From contig NZ_LMGK01000024.1 of NCBI RefSeq assembly GCF_001427125.1, positions 187,789-251,788 of the forward strand: a DNA stretch of 64,000 nt, written 5' to 3'. The translations under genes were made by a program, and so were the position numbers. Positions 1 to 8,832 of this stretch are shown here, piece after piece. The stretch comes from Pseudomonas sp. Root562. GTDB lineage: Bacteria; Pseudomonadota; Gammaproteobacteria; Pseudomonadales; Pseudomonadaceae. Within the stretch, counting starts at the first letter, position 1. The number at the start of each line of letters is the position of its first letter. A model generated the notes under the pieces. It had not been told where the DNA came from and did no database searches. It worked only from the letters and a program-made list of their open reading frames with translations.

Positions 1-65
1 AGTTCAACGTGCAGATCGGCCTGGATTCCCAGGATGTGACGCAGCAGAGTTTTGAGTTGCTGTAA
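1..65 (+). CDS. C-terminal end of an unidentified protein
   Basis: Only the last 20 codons and the TAA stop (63-65) of a gene entering from the left are present, read in the frame starting at base 3. The tail ends in QQSFELL. It is too short to assign to a family. It is followed within 15 bases by a palindromic repeat element, the usual position of such elements downstream of a gene. Confidence 0.55.
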   Translation, partial: FNVQIGLDSQDVTQQSFELL

Positions 66-78
66 CCCCGTGTGGACT

Positions 79-197
79 GATCGTTCCCACGCTCTGCGTG
101 GGAATGCAGCCCGTGACGCTCCGCGTCACTGGACGCGGAGCGTCCCTGGAGGCGGAGCGTCCCTGGAGGCGTTCCCACGCAGAGCGTGGGAACGATC
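79..197. repeat. Palindromic repeat, GTTCCCACGC family
   Basis: The outer arms GATCGTTCCCACGCTCTGCG and CGCAGAGCGTGGGAACGATC are perfect inverted repeats. They enclose a second inverted pair around GACGCTCCGCGTC. The inner unit GGAGCGTCCCTGGAGGC is present twice in tandem. The same family recurs near 26.8-27.6, 39.65, 51.2 and 57.2 kb. It lies between the end of the first gene and the convergent phospholipase D gene, so the RNA hairpin could stop or stabilise transcripts from both sides. Confidence 0.9.
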
Positions 198-210
198 TGG
201 AATGTCAGGC

Positions 211-1368
211 TCAACCCCTTCGATCCAACAGATTCACCACCAACCGATCCACCCATCCCCAGGCCCGTTGCTTGATTCGCTTCCAGAGAGGACGGCGCTG
301 CCATTCTTCCAGGCTGACTTGCTGGCTCAGGACAAAATCCTTTTCGAAACTCGCCGCCACGTCCCGGGTCAGTCCAGGGTCGAGCGCTTCGAGGTTGGCT
401 TCCAGGTTGAAGCGCAAATTCCAGTGATCGAAGTTGCACGAACCGATGCTCACCCAATCGTCGATCAACACCATTTTCAGGTGCAGGAAGCACGGCTGGT
501 ACTCGAAAATCTTCACCCCGGCCTTGAGCAACCGCGGGTAGTAGCGATGCCCGGCATAGCGCACGGAAGGGTGATCGGTACGTGGCCCGGTCAGCAGCAG
601 GCGTACGTCGACGCCACGGCCGGCGGCACGACGCAATGAGCGGCGGACCTTCCAAGTCGGCAGAAAGTACGGAGTGGCCAGCCAGATACGCTTCTGGCCG
701 CTGTTCAGTGCGCGCGTCAAGGATTGCAGAATGTCGCGGTGCTGACGGGCGTCGGCGTAGGCGACGCGGCCCATGCCCTCCCCTGTGGCGGGCACTCGGG
801 GCAGACGCGGCAAGCCGAAATGCGCCGCGGGTTTCCAGGCGCGGCGATGACGGTTGGCGATCCATTGGCGATCGAACAGCAGTTGCCAGTCGAGCACCAG
901 CGGGCCGGTGATTTCCACCATCACTTCGTGCCATTCACTGACGTCCTCGCCCGGCGTCCAGAACTCATCGGTGACACCCGTGCCGCCGACCACAGCCAGG
1001 CTTTGATCCACCAGCAGCAACTTGCGGTGATCACGGTAGAAGTTACCGACCCAACGCCGCCAGTTCAGACGATTGTAGAAGCGCAATTCCACGCCGGCCG
1101 TCGTCAGGCGCTGACGCAAGGTCAGGGTGAACGCGAGGCTGCCGTAATCATCGAACAGGCAACGCACCCGCACACCGCGCTCGGCAGCCTGGACCAACGC
1201 TTGCACCATGGCCTCGGCACAGGCGCCCGCCTCCACCAGATACAACTCCAACTCGACCTGTTCCTCGGCACGGGCTATCGCCACCAGCATGCGCGGGAAA
1301 AACTGCGGGCCGTCGATCAGCAGTTCGAAGCGGTTGCCTTCACGCCACGGAAAAATTGCCCCGGCCAT
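211..1368 (-). CDS. Phospholipase D superfamily protein, cardiolipin synthase ClsB-like
   Basis: A 385-residue protein with two HxK(x)4D motifs: H114/K116/D121 (in HRKLLLVD) and H296/K298/D303 (in HLKMVLID). The pair forms the single active site of the phospholipase D superfamily, through a phosphohistidine intermediate. Length and the lack of N-terminal membrane helices resemble ClsB-type synthases (E. coli ClsB is about 413 residues), which join phosphatidylglycerol with another phospholipid at the inner membrane. The substrate is inferred. The start codon lies one base after the stop of the upstream yceI-like gene, so the two are probably translated together. Another phosphatidyltransferase or nuclease of the superfamily is possible. 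Confidence 0.85.
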   Translation of the reverse strand: MAGAIFPWREGNRFELLIDGPQFFPRMLVAIARAEEQVELELYLVEAGACAEAMVQALVQAAERGVRVRCLFDDYGSLAFTLTLRQRLTTAGVELRFYNRLNWRRWVGNFYRDHRKLLLVDQSLAVVGGTGVTDEFWTPGEDVSEWHEVMVEITGPLVLDWQLLFDRQWIANRHRRAWKPAAHFGLPRLPRVPATGEGMGRVAYADARQHRDILQSLTRALNSGQKRIWLATPYFLPTWKVRRSLRRAAGRGVDVRLLLTGPRTDHPSVRYAGHRYYPRLLKAGVKIFEYQPCFLHLKMVLIDDWVSIGSCNFDHWNLRFNLEANLEALDPGLTRDVAASFEKDFVLSQQVSLEEWQRRPLWKRIKQRAWGWVDRLVVNLLDRRG

Positions 1369-1369
1369 G

Positions 1370-1960
1370 TCAGCGCGCCGTGAAAATCAGCACCGCACCC
1401 ACCGGCACCGACAGACTGATGGCCGATAAACCGGCGACCTTGCGCAGTGCTTCCAGCCCCGGCGCCAGATCAAAGTCTTCGGCGTTGATCACCAACGGCT
1501 CCAGCGTCACCACCTGGAAGCGCCGGTCATCCAGGCGCGTCGCCAGCAATTCGGCGTTGTAGGTGTGCTGTTTGCCATGCAGGTCGACCGTCAGCGGCAG
1601 ACGCAATTCCAGTTGCGCGCCGGGGGCGAGGTCGTTGATCGGGCGCAGGTCGATTTGTGTGGAGATCAATGCTTCGGGAAATTTATCGATCTCGAACAGA
1701 TTGTTGCGCATGCGCTCATCACGCAGCGGAATGCCGCTGTTGATCGAATCCAGTTCCACTTCAACCTGCGCCAGCCCTTTGGGATCGACTTTGCCATGCA
1801 GCACCAAAAAGCGCTGCACTTCGGAAACATTGGCGTTTTTGGTGCTGACGAATGACAGCCGCGAGGACTCGCCGTCCAGATACCAGTTGGCCTGGGCGGA
1901 CAGCGAAGCGCCGGCCAACAGCACTGAAGCGAGGGTTTGGGTGACTGACCGCTTGGACAT
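1370..1960 (-). CDS. YceI family periplasmic protein
   Basis: The 196-residue product begins MSKRSVTQTLASVLLAGA, a typical signal peptide cleaved near SAQA-NW, so it is exported. The mature part (NWYLDGESSRLSFVSTKN... through LTVDLHGKQHTYNAEL) matches the YceI beta-barrel fold, whose members bind long isoprenoid or lipid-like ligands. I chose the ATG at 1960 rather than a TTG six codons upstream, because ATG directly precedes the signal sequence. It is the first gene of a two-gene unit with the phospholipase D protein. A role in envelope lipid handling fits the pairing but is inference. Confidence 0.85.
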   Translation of the reverse strand: MSKRSVTQTLASVLLAGASLSAQANWYLDGESSRLSFVSTKNANVSEVQRFLVLHGKVDPKGLAQVEVELDSINSGIPLRDERMRNNLFEIDKFPEALISTQIDLRPINDLAPGAQLELRLPLTVDLHGKQHTYNAELLATRLDDRRFQVVTLEPLVINAEDFDLAPGLEALRKVAGLSAISLSVPVGAVLIFTAR

Positions 1961-2063
1961 AAAGACTCGTGGGGGCAAGTAAACCTGTGCTGAACCTTAA
2001 CCGGCCTGACACAGGTTGCAAGAAATGTGTTGCCTTGAGTCTCTAAACAGCCACAAGTTCCAA

Positions 2064-2834
2064 TCAGGCCATCGCCTGCTGCACATCGCCAATGGTCGTG
2101 GCCAGGCTGTTGAGGTGCAGGCTCAGCACCCGTTCCACCGGCGCCTGATCCATCGGCCAGTGCAACGCCATGCTGCCGACCAGCCGGCCGTCGGTACGGA
2201 TCGGTAAAGCCACCGCTCGAATCAGGAACGGCAGGCGCACCGGGTATTCCCAGTAACCTTCGGTGCGCTGGCCGAACCCCTGGTGCAACGCCGTTTGCGA
2301 AGCGTTGAACAGCGTGTCGTCATTCAACCGCTCACGCTCGGCCAGACGTTCTACTTCATGGCTGTCCAGTTCTCCCAGGCAGGCCCGGCCCATGGCCGAA
2401 TGAAACAGGCTGGCGTGCTGGCCGACGATCTGGCAGTTGTTCGGATAACGCTTGCGTAGCACCGTCGGAATGGCGCTTTCCATGACCTCGATCCGCTCGC
2501 CGTCGAAACACGACAAGTCCGCCACCAGCCCGGTGCGTTCGCTCAATTCCAGCAACAGCGGCGCGGCGTTTTCCACCAGCCGCCGCTTGAAACGCTGCTG
2601 GCTGTCACCATACAGACGCTTGGCGCACAAGCGGTAACGCCGGTCGCTCAAGCCGCGGTAGATCCAGCCCTGCTCCTGCAGGGTCAGCAACATCCGTGAC
2701 ACTGTGGACTTGGGCAGGCTCGTCAGGTAATGCAATTCCTCCAACCCCAACGCCTGATGCTCACCCAGCAATTCGACGATCGCCAGAGCGCGCTCGACGG
2801 AACGTACATTGCCGGTTTCTGCCTTGCTCTCCAT
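2064..2834 (-). CDS. IclR family transcriptional regulator
   Basis: A 256-residue protein with an N-terminal winged helix-turn-helix (about residues 8-70, including SLPKSTVSRMLLTL) followed by an IclR effector-binding domain. The ATG at 2834 is preceded by TAGGGAG at a good distance; an upstream ATG in the same frame lacks a ribosome-binding site. The gene follows the amidase and transporter genes on the same strand and likely controls them, with a substrate of that pathway as effector. The last part of the effector domain (LVGSMALHWPM...) departs from the usual IclR pattern, so the ligand may be unusual. Confidence 0.87.
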   Translation of the reverse strand: MESKAETGNVRSVERALAIVELLGEHQALGLEELHYLTSLPKSTVSRMLLTLQEQGWIYRGLSDRRYRLCAKRLYGDSQQRFKRRLVENAAPLLLELSERTGLVADLSCFDGERIEVMESAIPTVLRKRYPNNCQIVGQHASLFHSAMGRACLGELDSHEVERLAERERLNDDTLFNASQTALHQGFGQRTEGYWEYPVRLPFLIRAVALPIRTDGRLVGSMALHWPMDQAPVERVLSLHLNSLATTIGDVQQAMA

Positions 2835-2907
2835 AGGTTCGAACTCCCTAAGCCCGTATCGCTGCTCTTTTACAAAGCACAGCAAGATGCGGGCCTGTCC
2901 GCCAGGC

Positions 2908-4356
2908 TCAAGAGTTTTGCAGACAACCGGGCGGTCGGCGCTTGACCCATTGGGTCAGTTGCTCGTGGGCATACGCCAGTTGCAGCACCGCCAAGTCAGC
3001 CTGGGCCGGGCCGATGATTTGCAGGCCCGTCGGCAGTCCGGCCGGGTTGAAACCCACCGGCACGTTCATGCTCGGCAATCCGGCCAACGTCGGCCCGATG
3101 ACCACCTCCATCCAGCGGTGGTAAGTGTCCATGCTCTGCCCGCCGACGACGCGCGGCCACGGTGTTTGTGCATCAAAAGGAAACACTTGAGCAGTGGGCA
3201 GCAACAGAAAATCGTAACGTTCGAACAATTCGTTCAAGGCCCGAAACCAGTCGCTGCGACTGACCGAGGCCTGGTAGACATCCGCTGCCGTCAGACGCAG
3301 TCCGCCTTCGACTTCCCATTGCGCTTCGGGTTTGAGTTGCTCGCGTTTGCGTGGGTCGGCGTACAACGCACCGAGGCTGCCTTGCACCAGCCAATGGCGA
3401 TGGGTCAACCAGGCTTGCCACAGGCGTTCCATGGCGTAGTCCGGCTGACAGGCTTCAACCTTGCAGCCCAGTGCCGCAAAGTCGTGCAATGCCGACTCGC
3501 ACAGGCTCATCACGCCTGGGTCCATCGGCAGGTAACCGTTATAGTCGCCCAGCCATCCGACGCGAACATCGTTGAAATCCTGCGCCAGGGACTGATGGAA
3601 AACCTGCGGGTCCTGAGTCAGCGACAATGGCGCGCGCGAGTCGTAGCCGGCCTGCGTGCCGAGCAATCGAGCGACATCGGTAACGGTGCGGCCCATCGGC
3701 CCTTCGGTGGCCAATTGCTGGACGAACAGCTCCGGCGCCGGACCGTACGGCACGCGCCCCTGGGACGGACGAAAACCGAAGACGTTGTTGAACGCCGCCG
3801 GATTGCGCAGCGAGCCCATCATGTCGCTGCCATCGGCCACCGGCAGCATGCGCAACGCCAGCGCCACCGCCGCCCCGCCGCTGCTGCCACCGGCGACCCG
3901 TGTCGGGTCGTAGGCGTTGGTGGTGGTGCCGAATACGCTGTTGTAGGTTTGCGAGCCGAGGCCGAACTCCGGAACGTTGCTCTTGCCGATGATGATTGCG
4001 CCACTGTCGCGTACCCGCGCAACACTGATGGCATCGTGTTGCGGGACCTGTTCGGCGAACAGTGGCGAGCCCATGGTGGTGCGCAACCCGGCGGTGGCAG
4101 CCAGGTCTTTGACCGCTTGCGGCATGCCGTGCATCCAGCCACGGGACTGGCCTTGATCCAGCTGCCGGTCGCAGGCGTCGGCTTCGCTCAGCAGTTCATC
4201 GTCCGCTCGCAGCGACACCAGCGCATTGACCTGCGGATTGAAGCGTTCGATCTGCGCCAGATACGCTTGCATCACTTCACGGCAAGACACCAGCCGCCCG
4301 TGGATGGCCCGGGACAGCGTAGCGGCGTCCATTTCTACAATCGGATTGATGCTCAA
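2908..4356 (-). CDS. Amidase signature family hydrolase
   Basis: A 482-residue amidase with the Ser-cisSer-Lys triad in place: K83 (in QAVKDL), cis-Ser S159 in GGSSGG and nucleophile S182 in MGSLRNP. The 23-residue distance between the two serines fits the family. It would hydrolyse a carboxamide to acid plus ammonia in the cytoplasm. Its ATG overlaps the stop of the transporter gene upstream (ATGA, 4353-4356), indicating a translationally coupled pair. Together with the M20 hydrolase gene it suggests use of an amide-linked compound; the actual substrate cannot be read from the sequence. Confidence 0.9.
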   Translation of the reverse strand: MSINPIVEMDAATLSRAIHGRLVSCREVMQAYLAQIERFNPQVNALVSLRADDELLSEADACDRQLDQGQSRGWMHGMPQAVKDLAATAGLRTTMGSPLFAEQVPQHDAISVARVRDSGAIIIGKSNVPEFGLGSQTYNSVFGTTTNAYDPTRVAGGSSGGAAVALALRMLPVADGSDMMGSLRNPAAFNNVFGFRPSQGRVPYGPAPELFVQQLATEGPMGRTVTDVARLLGTQAGYDSRAPLSLTQDPQVFHQSLAQDFNDVRVGWLGDYNGYLPMDPGVMSLCESALHDFAALGCKVEACQPDYAMERLWQAWLTHRHWLVQGSLGALYADPRKREQLKPEAQWEVEGGLRLTAADVYQASVSRSDWFRALNELFERYDFLLLPTAQVFPFDAQTPWPRVVGGQSMDTYHRWMEVVIGPTLAGLPSMNVPVGFNPAGLPTGLQIIGPAQADLAVLQLAYAHEQLTQWVKRRPPGCLQNS

Positions 4357-5663
4357 GGTTTCACCTCAAGGTTGAGTTCGACAGATCGCTTTGCCCGTGG
4401 TGCTTCCTGCATGCAGTAAGTGCCCAATAGCGTCAGCAGGCAAGCGAACAACACATAGAACGATGGCGCCACCGGCGTCGCCAGGACTTTGCTCAGCCAG
4501 GTGACGATCAGCGGCGCGAAACCGCCGAAGACCATGACCGCAACGTTGTAGGCCACCGATACCCCGGTAGAGCGCACTTCAATCGGAAACTGTTCGGCCA
4601 GTGCGGTCGGCGCCGGGCCGAAAAAGCCGCCGATCGAACTGCACAGCAACAGTTGCATCACCAGCAAGCGCTCGATGGAGGGGGCTGCCGCCACCCACAC
4701 GTACAACGGATAGACCATCAGGAAAAACGCCAGGGTGAAGGCCATCAAAACCGGGCGTCGGCCGAGGCGATCCGACAATGCGCCGGACAATGGAATGACC
4801 ACGGTCATCAACGCCACGGCCAGCATCTGCACCAGCAGCACCTGGTCCAGCGGCAAGCCGAGATTCTTGTGAGCGAAGGTCGGCATGTTCACCAGGACCA
4901 CGTAGAACGACACAGTCGCACCGCACGCCAGGCCCATCGATACAAGAATGGCGCGGCGGTGTTCGCGGATCACTTGCAGCAAGCTTGGACTGGCGCCCTT
5001 GGCCTGTTTGCGCGCCTCAAGAAACTCCTCCGGTTCTTCCATGTGCTTGCGAATCCACAGCCCGACCGGGCCGATCAGCAAGCCGATGATGAACGGAATG
5101 CGCCAGCCCCAAAGGTCCAATGCCTCGGGGGTCAGCAAATGGGTGAACAACGCCACCATGCCGGCCCCGGAAAACACCGCCAGGCATTGCCCGACCAATT
5201 GCCACGAGCCATACAAACCCTTGCGGTGCGCCGGTGCGCTCTCCACCAGGAACGCCGTGGCACTGGCGTACTCACCACCCGTGGCGAAGCCTTGCAGCAT
5301 CCTTGCGACCACGATCAACAGCGGCGCCCCCATGCCGATGGCGGCGTAGTTGGGTGCAAAGGCGATCAGCGCGATGGACACGGTCATCAGGCGGATGATC
5401 ATCTGCATCGCCGCCTTGCGTCCTTTGCGATCCGAATACATGCCCAGCAGAATGCCACCCACCGGGCGCATGAAAAAGCCGACGCCGAAGGTCGCCAGCG
5501 CCATCAGCAGCGAGGCGTACTCATCCTCGGACGGGAAAAATTGCCGGGCGATGATACTCGCCAGAAAGCCGTAAACAATGAAGTCATACCATTCCAGTGC
5601 GTTGCCGACAACGGCGGCGACCACCTGCCGGGTGCGCGAAACGCCTGTGCTCGAAGTGTGCAT
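4353..5663 (-). CDS. MFS transporter, metabolite:H+ symporter type
   Basis: A 436-residue membrane protein with twelve predicted helices. The first helix region reads NALEWYDFIVYGFLA and the loop 2-3 motif is SDRKGRKAA, both typical of the ProP/KgtP/ShiA-like metabolite:H+ symporters. A second RLGRR loop lies in the C-terminal half. The ATG at 5663 has GGAGAG just upstream; an in-frame upstream start is less likely. It sits between the M20 hydrolase and the amidase genes on the same strand and overlaps the latter by four bases, so it probably imports the compound that these two hydrolases process. Confidence 0.88.
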   Translation of the reverse strand: MHTSSTGVSRTRQVVAAVVGNALEWYDFIVYGFLASIIARQFFPSEDEYASLLMALATFGVGFFMRPVGGILLGMYSDRKGRKAAMQMIIRLMTVSIALIAFAPNYAAIGMGAPLLIVVARMLQGFATGGEYASATAFLVESAPAHRKGLYGSWQLVGQCLAVFSGAGMVALFTHLLTPEALDLWGWRIPFIIGLLIGPVGLWIRKHMEEPEEFLEARKQAKGASPSLLQVIREHRRAILVSMGLACGATVSFYVVLVNMPTFAHKNLGLPLDQVLLVQMLAVALMTVVIPLSGALSDRLGRRPVLMAFTLAFFLMVYPLYVWVAAAPSIERLLVMQLLLCSSIGGFFGPAPTALAEQFPIEVRSTGVSVAYNVAVMVFGGFAPLIVTWLSKVLATPVAPSFYVLFACLLTLLGTYCMQEAPRAKRSVELNLEVKP

Positions 5664-5744
5664 GGGCAACTCTCCAAAAACCTGATGGGTAACGGCGGGC
5701 ACGACGGCGCGCGCCCGGTCCAGCGGCAGTAGAAAGTGAGGAAA

Positions 5745-6920
5745 TCAGGCCGGCTTGAGCCAGCTCTCGGTCAGCGCGCCCCAATACGCCGCGCCGGTCA
5801 GCAGGATGTCGTCGTTAAAATCATACGCGGGGTTGTGCACCATCGGCCGCGATACGCCATTGCCGATAAACAGGTAGGCGCCCGGGCAACGCTGGAGCAT
5901 CCAGGCGAAGTCTTCGCTGCCCATGAGTTTTGGCGTGTTGCCGTCCACCGCATCGGCGCCGAGCAACTCGACAGCGACCTGACGGGCGAATTCGGTTTCG
6001 TTGGCGTGGTTGACCAGCACCGGATAGGCCGGACGATGCTCGATGCGTGAACTGCAACCAAAACTCCTGGCCTGGGATTCGATGATCGCGCGCACCCGTT
6101 CGAGGGTCTGTTCACGCACTTGTGCATTGAGTGCGCGCAGGCTCAGGCGCAGGATCGCCTGCTGCGGTATCACGTTGGCGGCCTCCCCGGCCTGCAACGC
6201 ACCGACCGTGACCACTGCCGCTTGCTGCGCATCGATGTTGCGCGCCACCACCGTCTGCAAAGCCATGACCACGCTGGCTGCCGCCACCAATGGGTCGACC
6301 GCCAGATGCGGCATCGAACCATGTCCGCCGACGCCTTCGATGGTTACGGTGAGCAAGTCCTGCGACGCCATCATCGGCCCTTCACGAAAGCCCAAATGTC
6401 CGGCAGGCAGACCCGGCATGTTGTGCATGCCGAACAGCGCATCGCAGGGGAAACGTTCGAGCAGGCCATCGGCGAGCATGGCCTCGGCACCACCCTGGCC
6501 TTCTTCGGCCGGCTGGAAAATCAGGGTCAGGGTGCCGTCGAACTGCCGGGTCGCCGCCAGATAACGCGCGGCGCCCAACAACATGGTGGTGTGGCCGTCA
6601 TGCCCGCAAGCGTGCATGCAGCCCTGATGCTGACTGCTGTAGGTGGCGCCGGTGTTCTCGATGATCGGCAGCGCATCCATGTCGGCGCGCAATCCCAGTT
6701 TGCGCGAGCTGTTGCCGTTGCGCAGGACACCGACCACGCCGGTCTTGCCGATCCCGGTGTGAACCTCGTAGCCCCAGTCCACCAAGGATTTGGCCACCAG
6801 CGCCGAGGTGCGGTTTTCCTCGAAACCGAGTTCGGGGTGGGCATGGATGTCCTGGCGGGTGGCGTGCAGGTCGCTGGCCACGTCGCTGAGCCAGGCAAGG
6901 ATGTGCTGATGTCGAGTCAT
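5745..6920 (-). CDS. M20 family amidohydrolase (hippurate hydrolase/aminoacylase type)
   Basis: A 391-residue metallohydrolase beginning near DIHAHPELGFEE, with the metal-binding segments HACGHDGHTTM and QPAEEGQGGA, and the dimerisation domain in the middle (GVGGHGSMPH). This is the M20D pattern of hippurate hydrolases, N-acyl-amino-acid amidohydrolases and IAA-amino acid hydrolases. It would cleave an N-acyl amide bond in the cytoplasm. The ATG is preceded by GAGGAAA. It is the first gene of a set running into the transporter, amidase and IclR genes, with an 81-base gap to the transporter. Confidence 0.9.
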   Translation of the reverse strand: MTRHQHILAWLSDVASDLHATRQDIHAHPELGFEENRTSALVAKSLVDWGYEVHTGIGKTGVVGVLRNGNSSRKLGLRADMDALPIIENTGATYSSQHQGCMHACGHDGHTTMLLGAARYLAATRQFDGTLTLIFQPAEEGQGGAEAMLADGLLERFPCDALFGMHNMPGLPAGHLGFREGPMMASQDLLTVTIEGVGGHGSMPHLAVDPLVAAASVVMALQTVVARNIDAQQAAVVTVGALQAGEAANVIPQQAILRLSLRALNAQVREQTLERVRAIIESQARSFGCSSRIEHRPAYPVLVNHANETEFARQVAVELLGADAVDGNTPKLMGSEDFAWMLQRCPGAYLFIGNGVSRPMVHNPAYDFNDDILLTGAAYWGALTESWLKPA

Positions 6921-7103
6921 GACGATTTCCTCAGGCCGAGTGAATTCCCGTTCTTGTTGTTCGCTGTTCTTTTGTGGAGCGCGAGACGCATCAAAGGCAG
7001 GGGCTCACCGCCAGATAACCGCGAGTCGCGCACGAGGACAATCGAATGTGGTTCCACAGAGTGGAACCTGAGGGGAAAAAGCTTTGATGACCAATGCAAA
7101 ACC

Positions 7104-7239
7104 TTGTGGCGAGGGAGCTTGCTCCCGCTGCGCTGCGAAGAGCGGCGCTAGCACCTCAACCGTGTTGTATCTGACATACCGAGGTTGCTGAGTTTACGAC
7201 TGCTGCGCAGCCGAGCGGGAGCAAGCTCCCTCGCCACAA
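7104..7239. repeat. Palindromic repeat, GCGAGGGAGCTTGCTCCC family
   Basis: The arms TTGTGGCGAGGGAGCTTGCT and AGCAAGCTCCCTCGCCACAA are perfect inverted repeats. An inner palindromic pair around GCTGCGC is degenerate, and about 60 bases of less related sequence fill the middle. It occupies most of the 334-base gap between the M20 hydrolase gene and the small membrane protein gene. The rest of the gap holds the start region of the hydrolase operon; no other gene is seen. Confidence 0.88.
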
Positions 7240-7254
7240 AAAGCATCGCCGCAC

Positions 7255-7578
7255 TCAGGGCGATAAGCGGCAACCCTGGCGTTCGCCGATCCACGCGGCG
7301 CTGTTGCTGCGGCCCATGCCGCTGACGGTGACGCGCTTGTCGAGGGTGTCATCGGTAAACCCGCTGGTGGGCAGCCACTGCTTCACATAACCACGGCAAT
7401 AACCGGCGTCGTTGTTCATCACGTACCGGCACGAGCAATATTCCTTCGCGGTGTAGGCGCTGATGATGTCGGGGAATGCCCACAGAGCCACACGCTCGTG
7501 CCAGATCCAGCCCAGCAAGGCGAGCAGCAGGACCAATAGCAATGAACTGATCGGCCGGCGCCGGATGAAACCGCTCAT
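7255..7578 (-). CDS. Small membrane-anchored protein of unknown function
   Basis: A 107-residue protein with one N-terminal membrane segment (PISSLLLVLLLALLGWIW) followed by a short extracytoplasmic part. That part has four cysteines (EYCSCRY, GYCRGY and QGCRLSP), which may pair as disulphides in the periplasm. I do not recognise the family with certainty. Its ATG overlaps the end of the serine hydrolase gene by four bases, so the two are cotranscribed and probably act together in the periplasm. Confidence 0.75.
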   Translation of the reverse strand: MSGFIRRRPISSLLLVLLLALLGWIWHERVALWAFPDIISAYTAKEYCSCRYVMNNDAGYCRGYVKQWLPTSGFTDDTLDKRVTVSGMGRSNSAAWIGERQGCRLSP

Positions 7579-8669
7579 GGTTGCACCTTCCCGGCAACGG
7601 CCTTCAGTGCGAGCTTGAGCAATTCGTTGTGACGATAGCTGCCGTCGCGGTCATCGCCGTAACGCACGATCACCAGTTTTTCGCTCGGAATCACGTACAT
7701 CGCCTGGCCCCAATGGCCCAGCGCCGCGAACGTATCGACGGGCGCATCGGGCCAGGGTTGTGCCGCTCCGTCTGCTGCACGATTGAGCCACCAATGGCCA
7801 CCGGGAACGGTTTCGTCCTGATGCGCGTGATAATTGGCGAACGGCTCGCGGTTGAAGGCGACCCAATCCCTGGGCAGCAATTGTCTGTCGCCCCAACGAC
7901 CGTCGCGGGCCATCAGCAAGCCGACTCGCGCCAGATCCCGCGCGGTCAGGTAGGCGTAAGAAGACGCGACGAACGTGCCGCTGGCGTCGGTTTCCCAAAT
8001 GGCGTGGCGAATACCCAGTGGCTCGAACAAGGCTGTCCATGGAAAGTCCGCATAGCGATTAGCACCGACGATGCTTTTCAGCGCGGTGGACAACAGATTG
8101 CTGTCGCCGCTGGAATAGCGAAACGTCTGGCCTGGCGCCGCGTACCGGCCATGATCGGCAGTGAACGCGGCCATGTCCGCGTGACCTCGGGTGTAGAGCA
8201 TCGCCACCACCGAAGATTTCAACGGTGCGTATTCGTAGTCTTCCTGCCAGTCAATGCCTGAGGCCCAGTGCAACAGGTCGGCCATGCTCGTGTCCGGGTG
8301 TTTTTTCAGGGGCGGATAAAACCTCTGCACCGGGTCCTGGAGCTTGAACAGGCCTTCGCCGTACGCCACGCCCAGTACCGTGGCCATCAGGCTTTTGCTG
8401 ATGGACCAGGTCAGGTGCGGCGTCTCGGAGGTGGTCGGCCAGGCGTAGCGTTCGTAGATCAACTGGCCATCGCGGATCACCAGCAAGGCATCGGTGCGCA
8501 GGCCTTTTCGGGTGCTGTCATCGCGCAGTGGGAAGGCATAGTTTTCCAGCGCCTCAAGTGCTGGGCCAGTCATCGCCGGACCGCTGGACCATTGCTCGGC
8601 GGGCCAGTTTTCGGCTTGAGCCGATAGGCCGAGCAACAATAGAAAAATCAGGGACAAGCCTTTGAACAT
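7575..8669 (-). CDS. Periplasmic serine hydrolase, class C beta-lactamase/NylB-like fold
   Basis: A 364-residue protein with a signal peptide (MFKGLSLIFLLLLGLSAQA). The penicillin-binding-protein fold active site is visible as S89-I-S-K92, the nucleophile motif SxxK, and Y185-S-S as the second motif. The ordering and the RYSSGDSNLLS segment resemble 6-aminohexanoate-dimer hydrolase and related esterases more than true beta-lactamases, so it is probably an esterase or amidase rather than a resistance enzyme. No strong ribosome-binding site precedes the ATG. It overlaps the small membrane protein gene downstream. Confidence 0.85.
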   Translation of the reverse strand: MFKGLSLIFLLLLGLSAQAENWPAEQWSSGPAMTGPALEALENYAFPLRDDSTRKGLRTDALLVIRDGQLIYERYAWPTTSETPHLTWSISKSLMATVLGVAYGEGLFKLQDPVQRFYPPLKKHPDTSMADLLHWASGIDWQEDYEYAPLKSSVVAMLYTRGHADMAAFTADHGRYAAPGQTFRYSSGDSNLLSTALKSIVGANRYADFPWTALFEPLGIRHAIWETDASGTFVASSYAYLTARDLARVGLLMARDGRWGDRQLLPRDWVAFNREPFANYHAHQDETVPGGHWWLNRAADGAAQPWPDAPVDTFAALGHWGQAMYVIPSEKLVIVRYGDDRDGSYRHNELLKLALKAVAGKVQP

Positions 8670-8751
8670 GGCGGGGGCTCTTGGGAACGAACCCGCTGAG
8701 CCTAGTCGAGGTTGATGACAGTTCCGGGATTTGTGATGCCTGGAAGATTGC

Positions 8752-8825
8752 CATCGCGGGCAAGCCCGCTCCCACAGGAACCGCTGGCGAATACAAGACT
8801 TGTGGGAGCGGGCTTGCCCGCGATG
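8752..8825. repeat. Palindromic repeat, GGGCTTGCCCGCGATG family
   Basis: CATCGCGGGCAAGCCCGCTC and GAGCGGGCTTGCCCGCGATG are perfect inverted arms with about 34 bases between them. The copy stands between the serine hydrolase start and the end of the acyl-CoA-dehydrogenase-like gene. The same family occurs at 27594-27663 and, diverged, at 25211-25301 and 34436-34501. Confidence 0.9.
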
Positions 8826-8832
8826 AGGCCCG

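Noticed and set aside
7575-8669. True class C beta-lactamase
   Set aside because: SxxK is present, but the Tyr motif is YSS rather than YxN, and the whole is closer to esterases and 6-aminohexanoate-dimer hydrolase.
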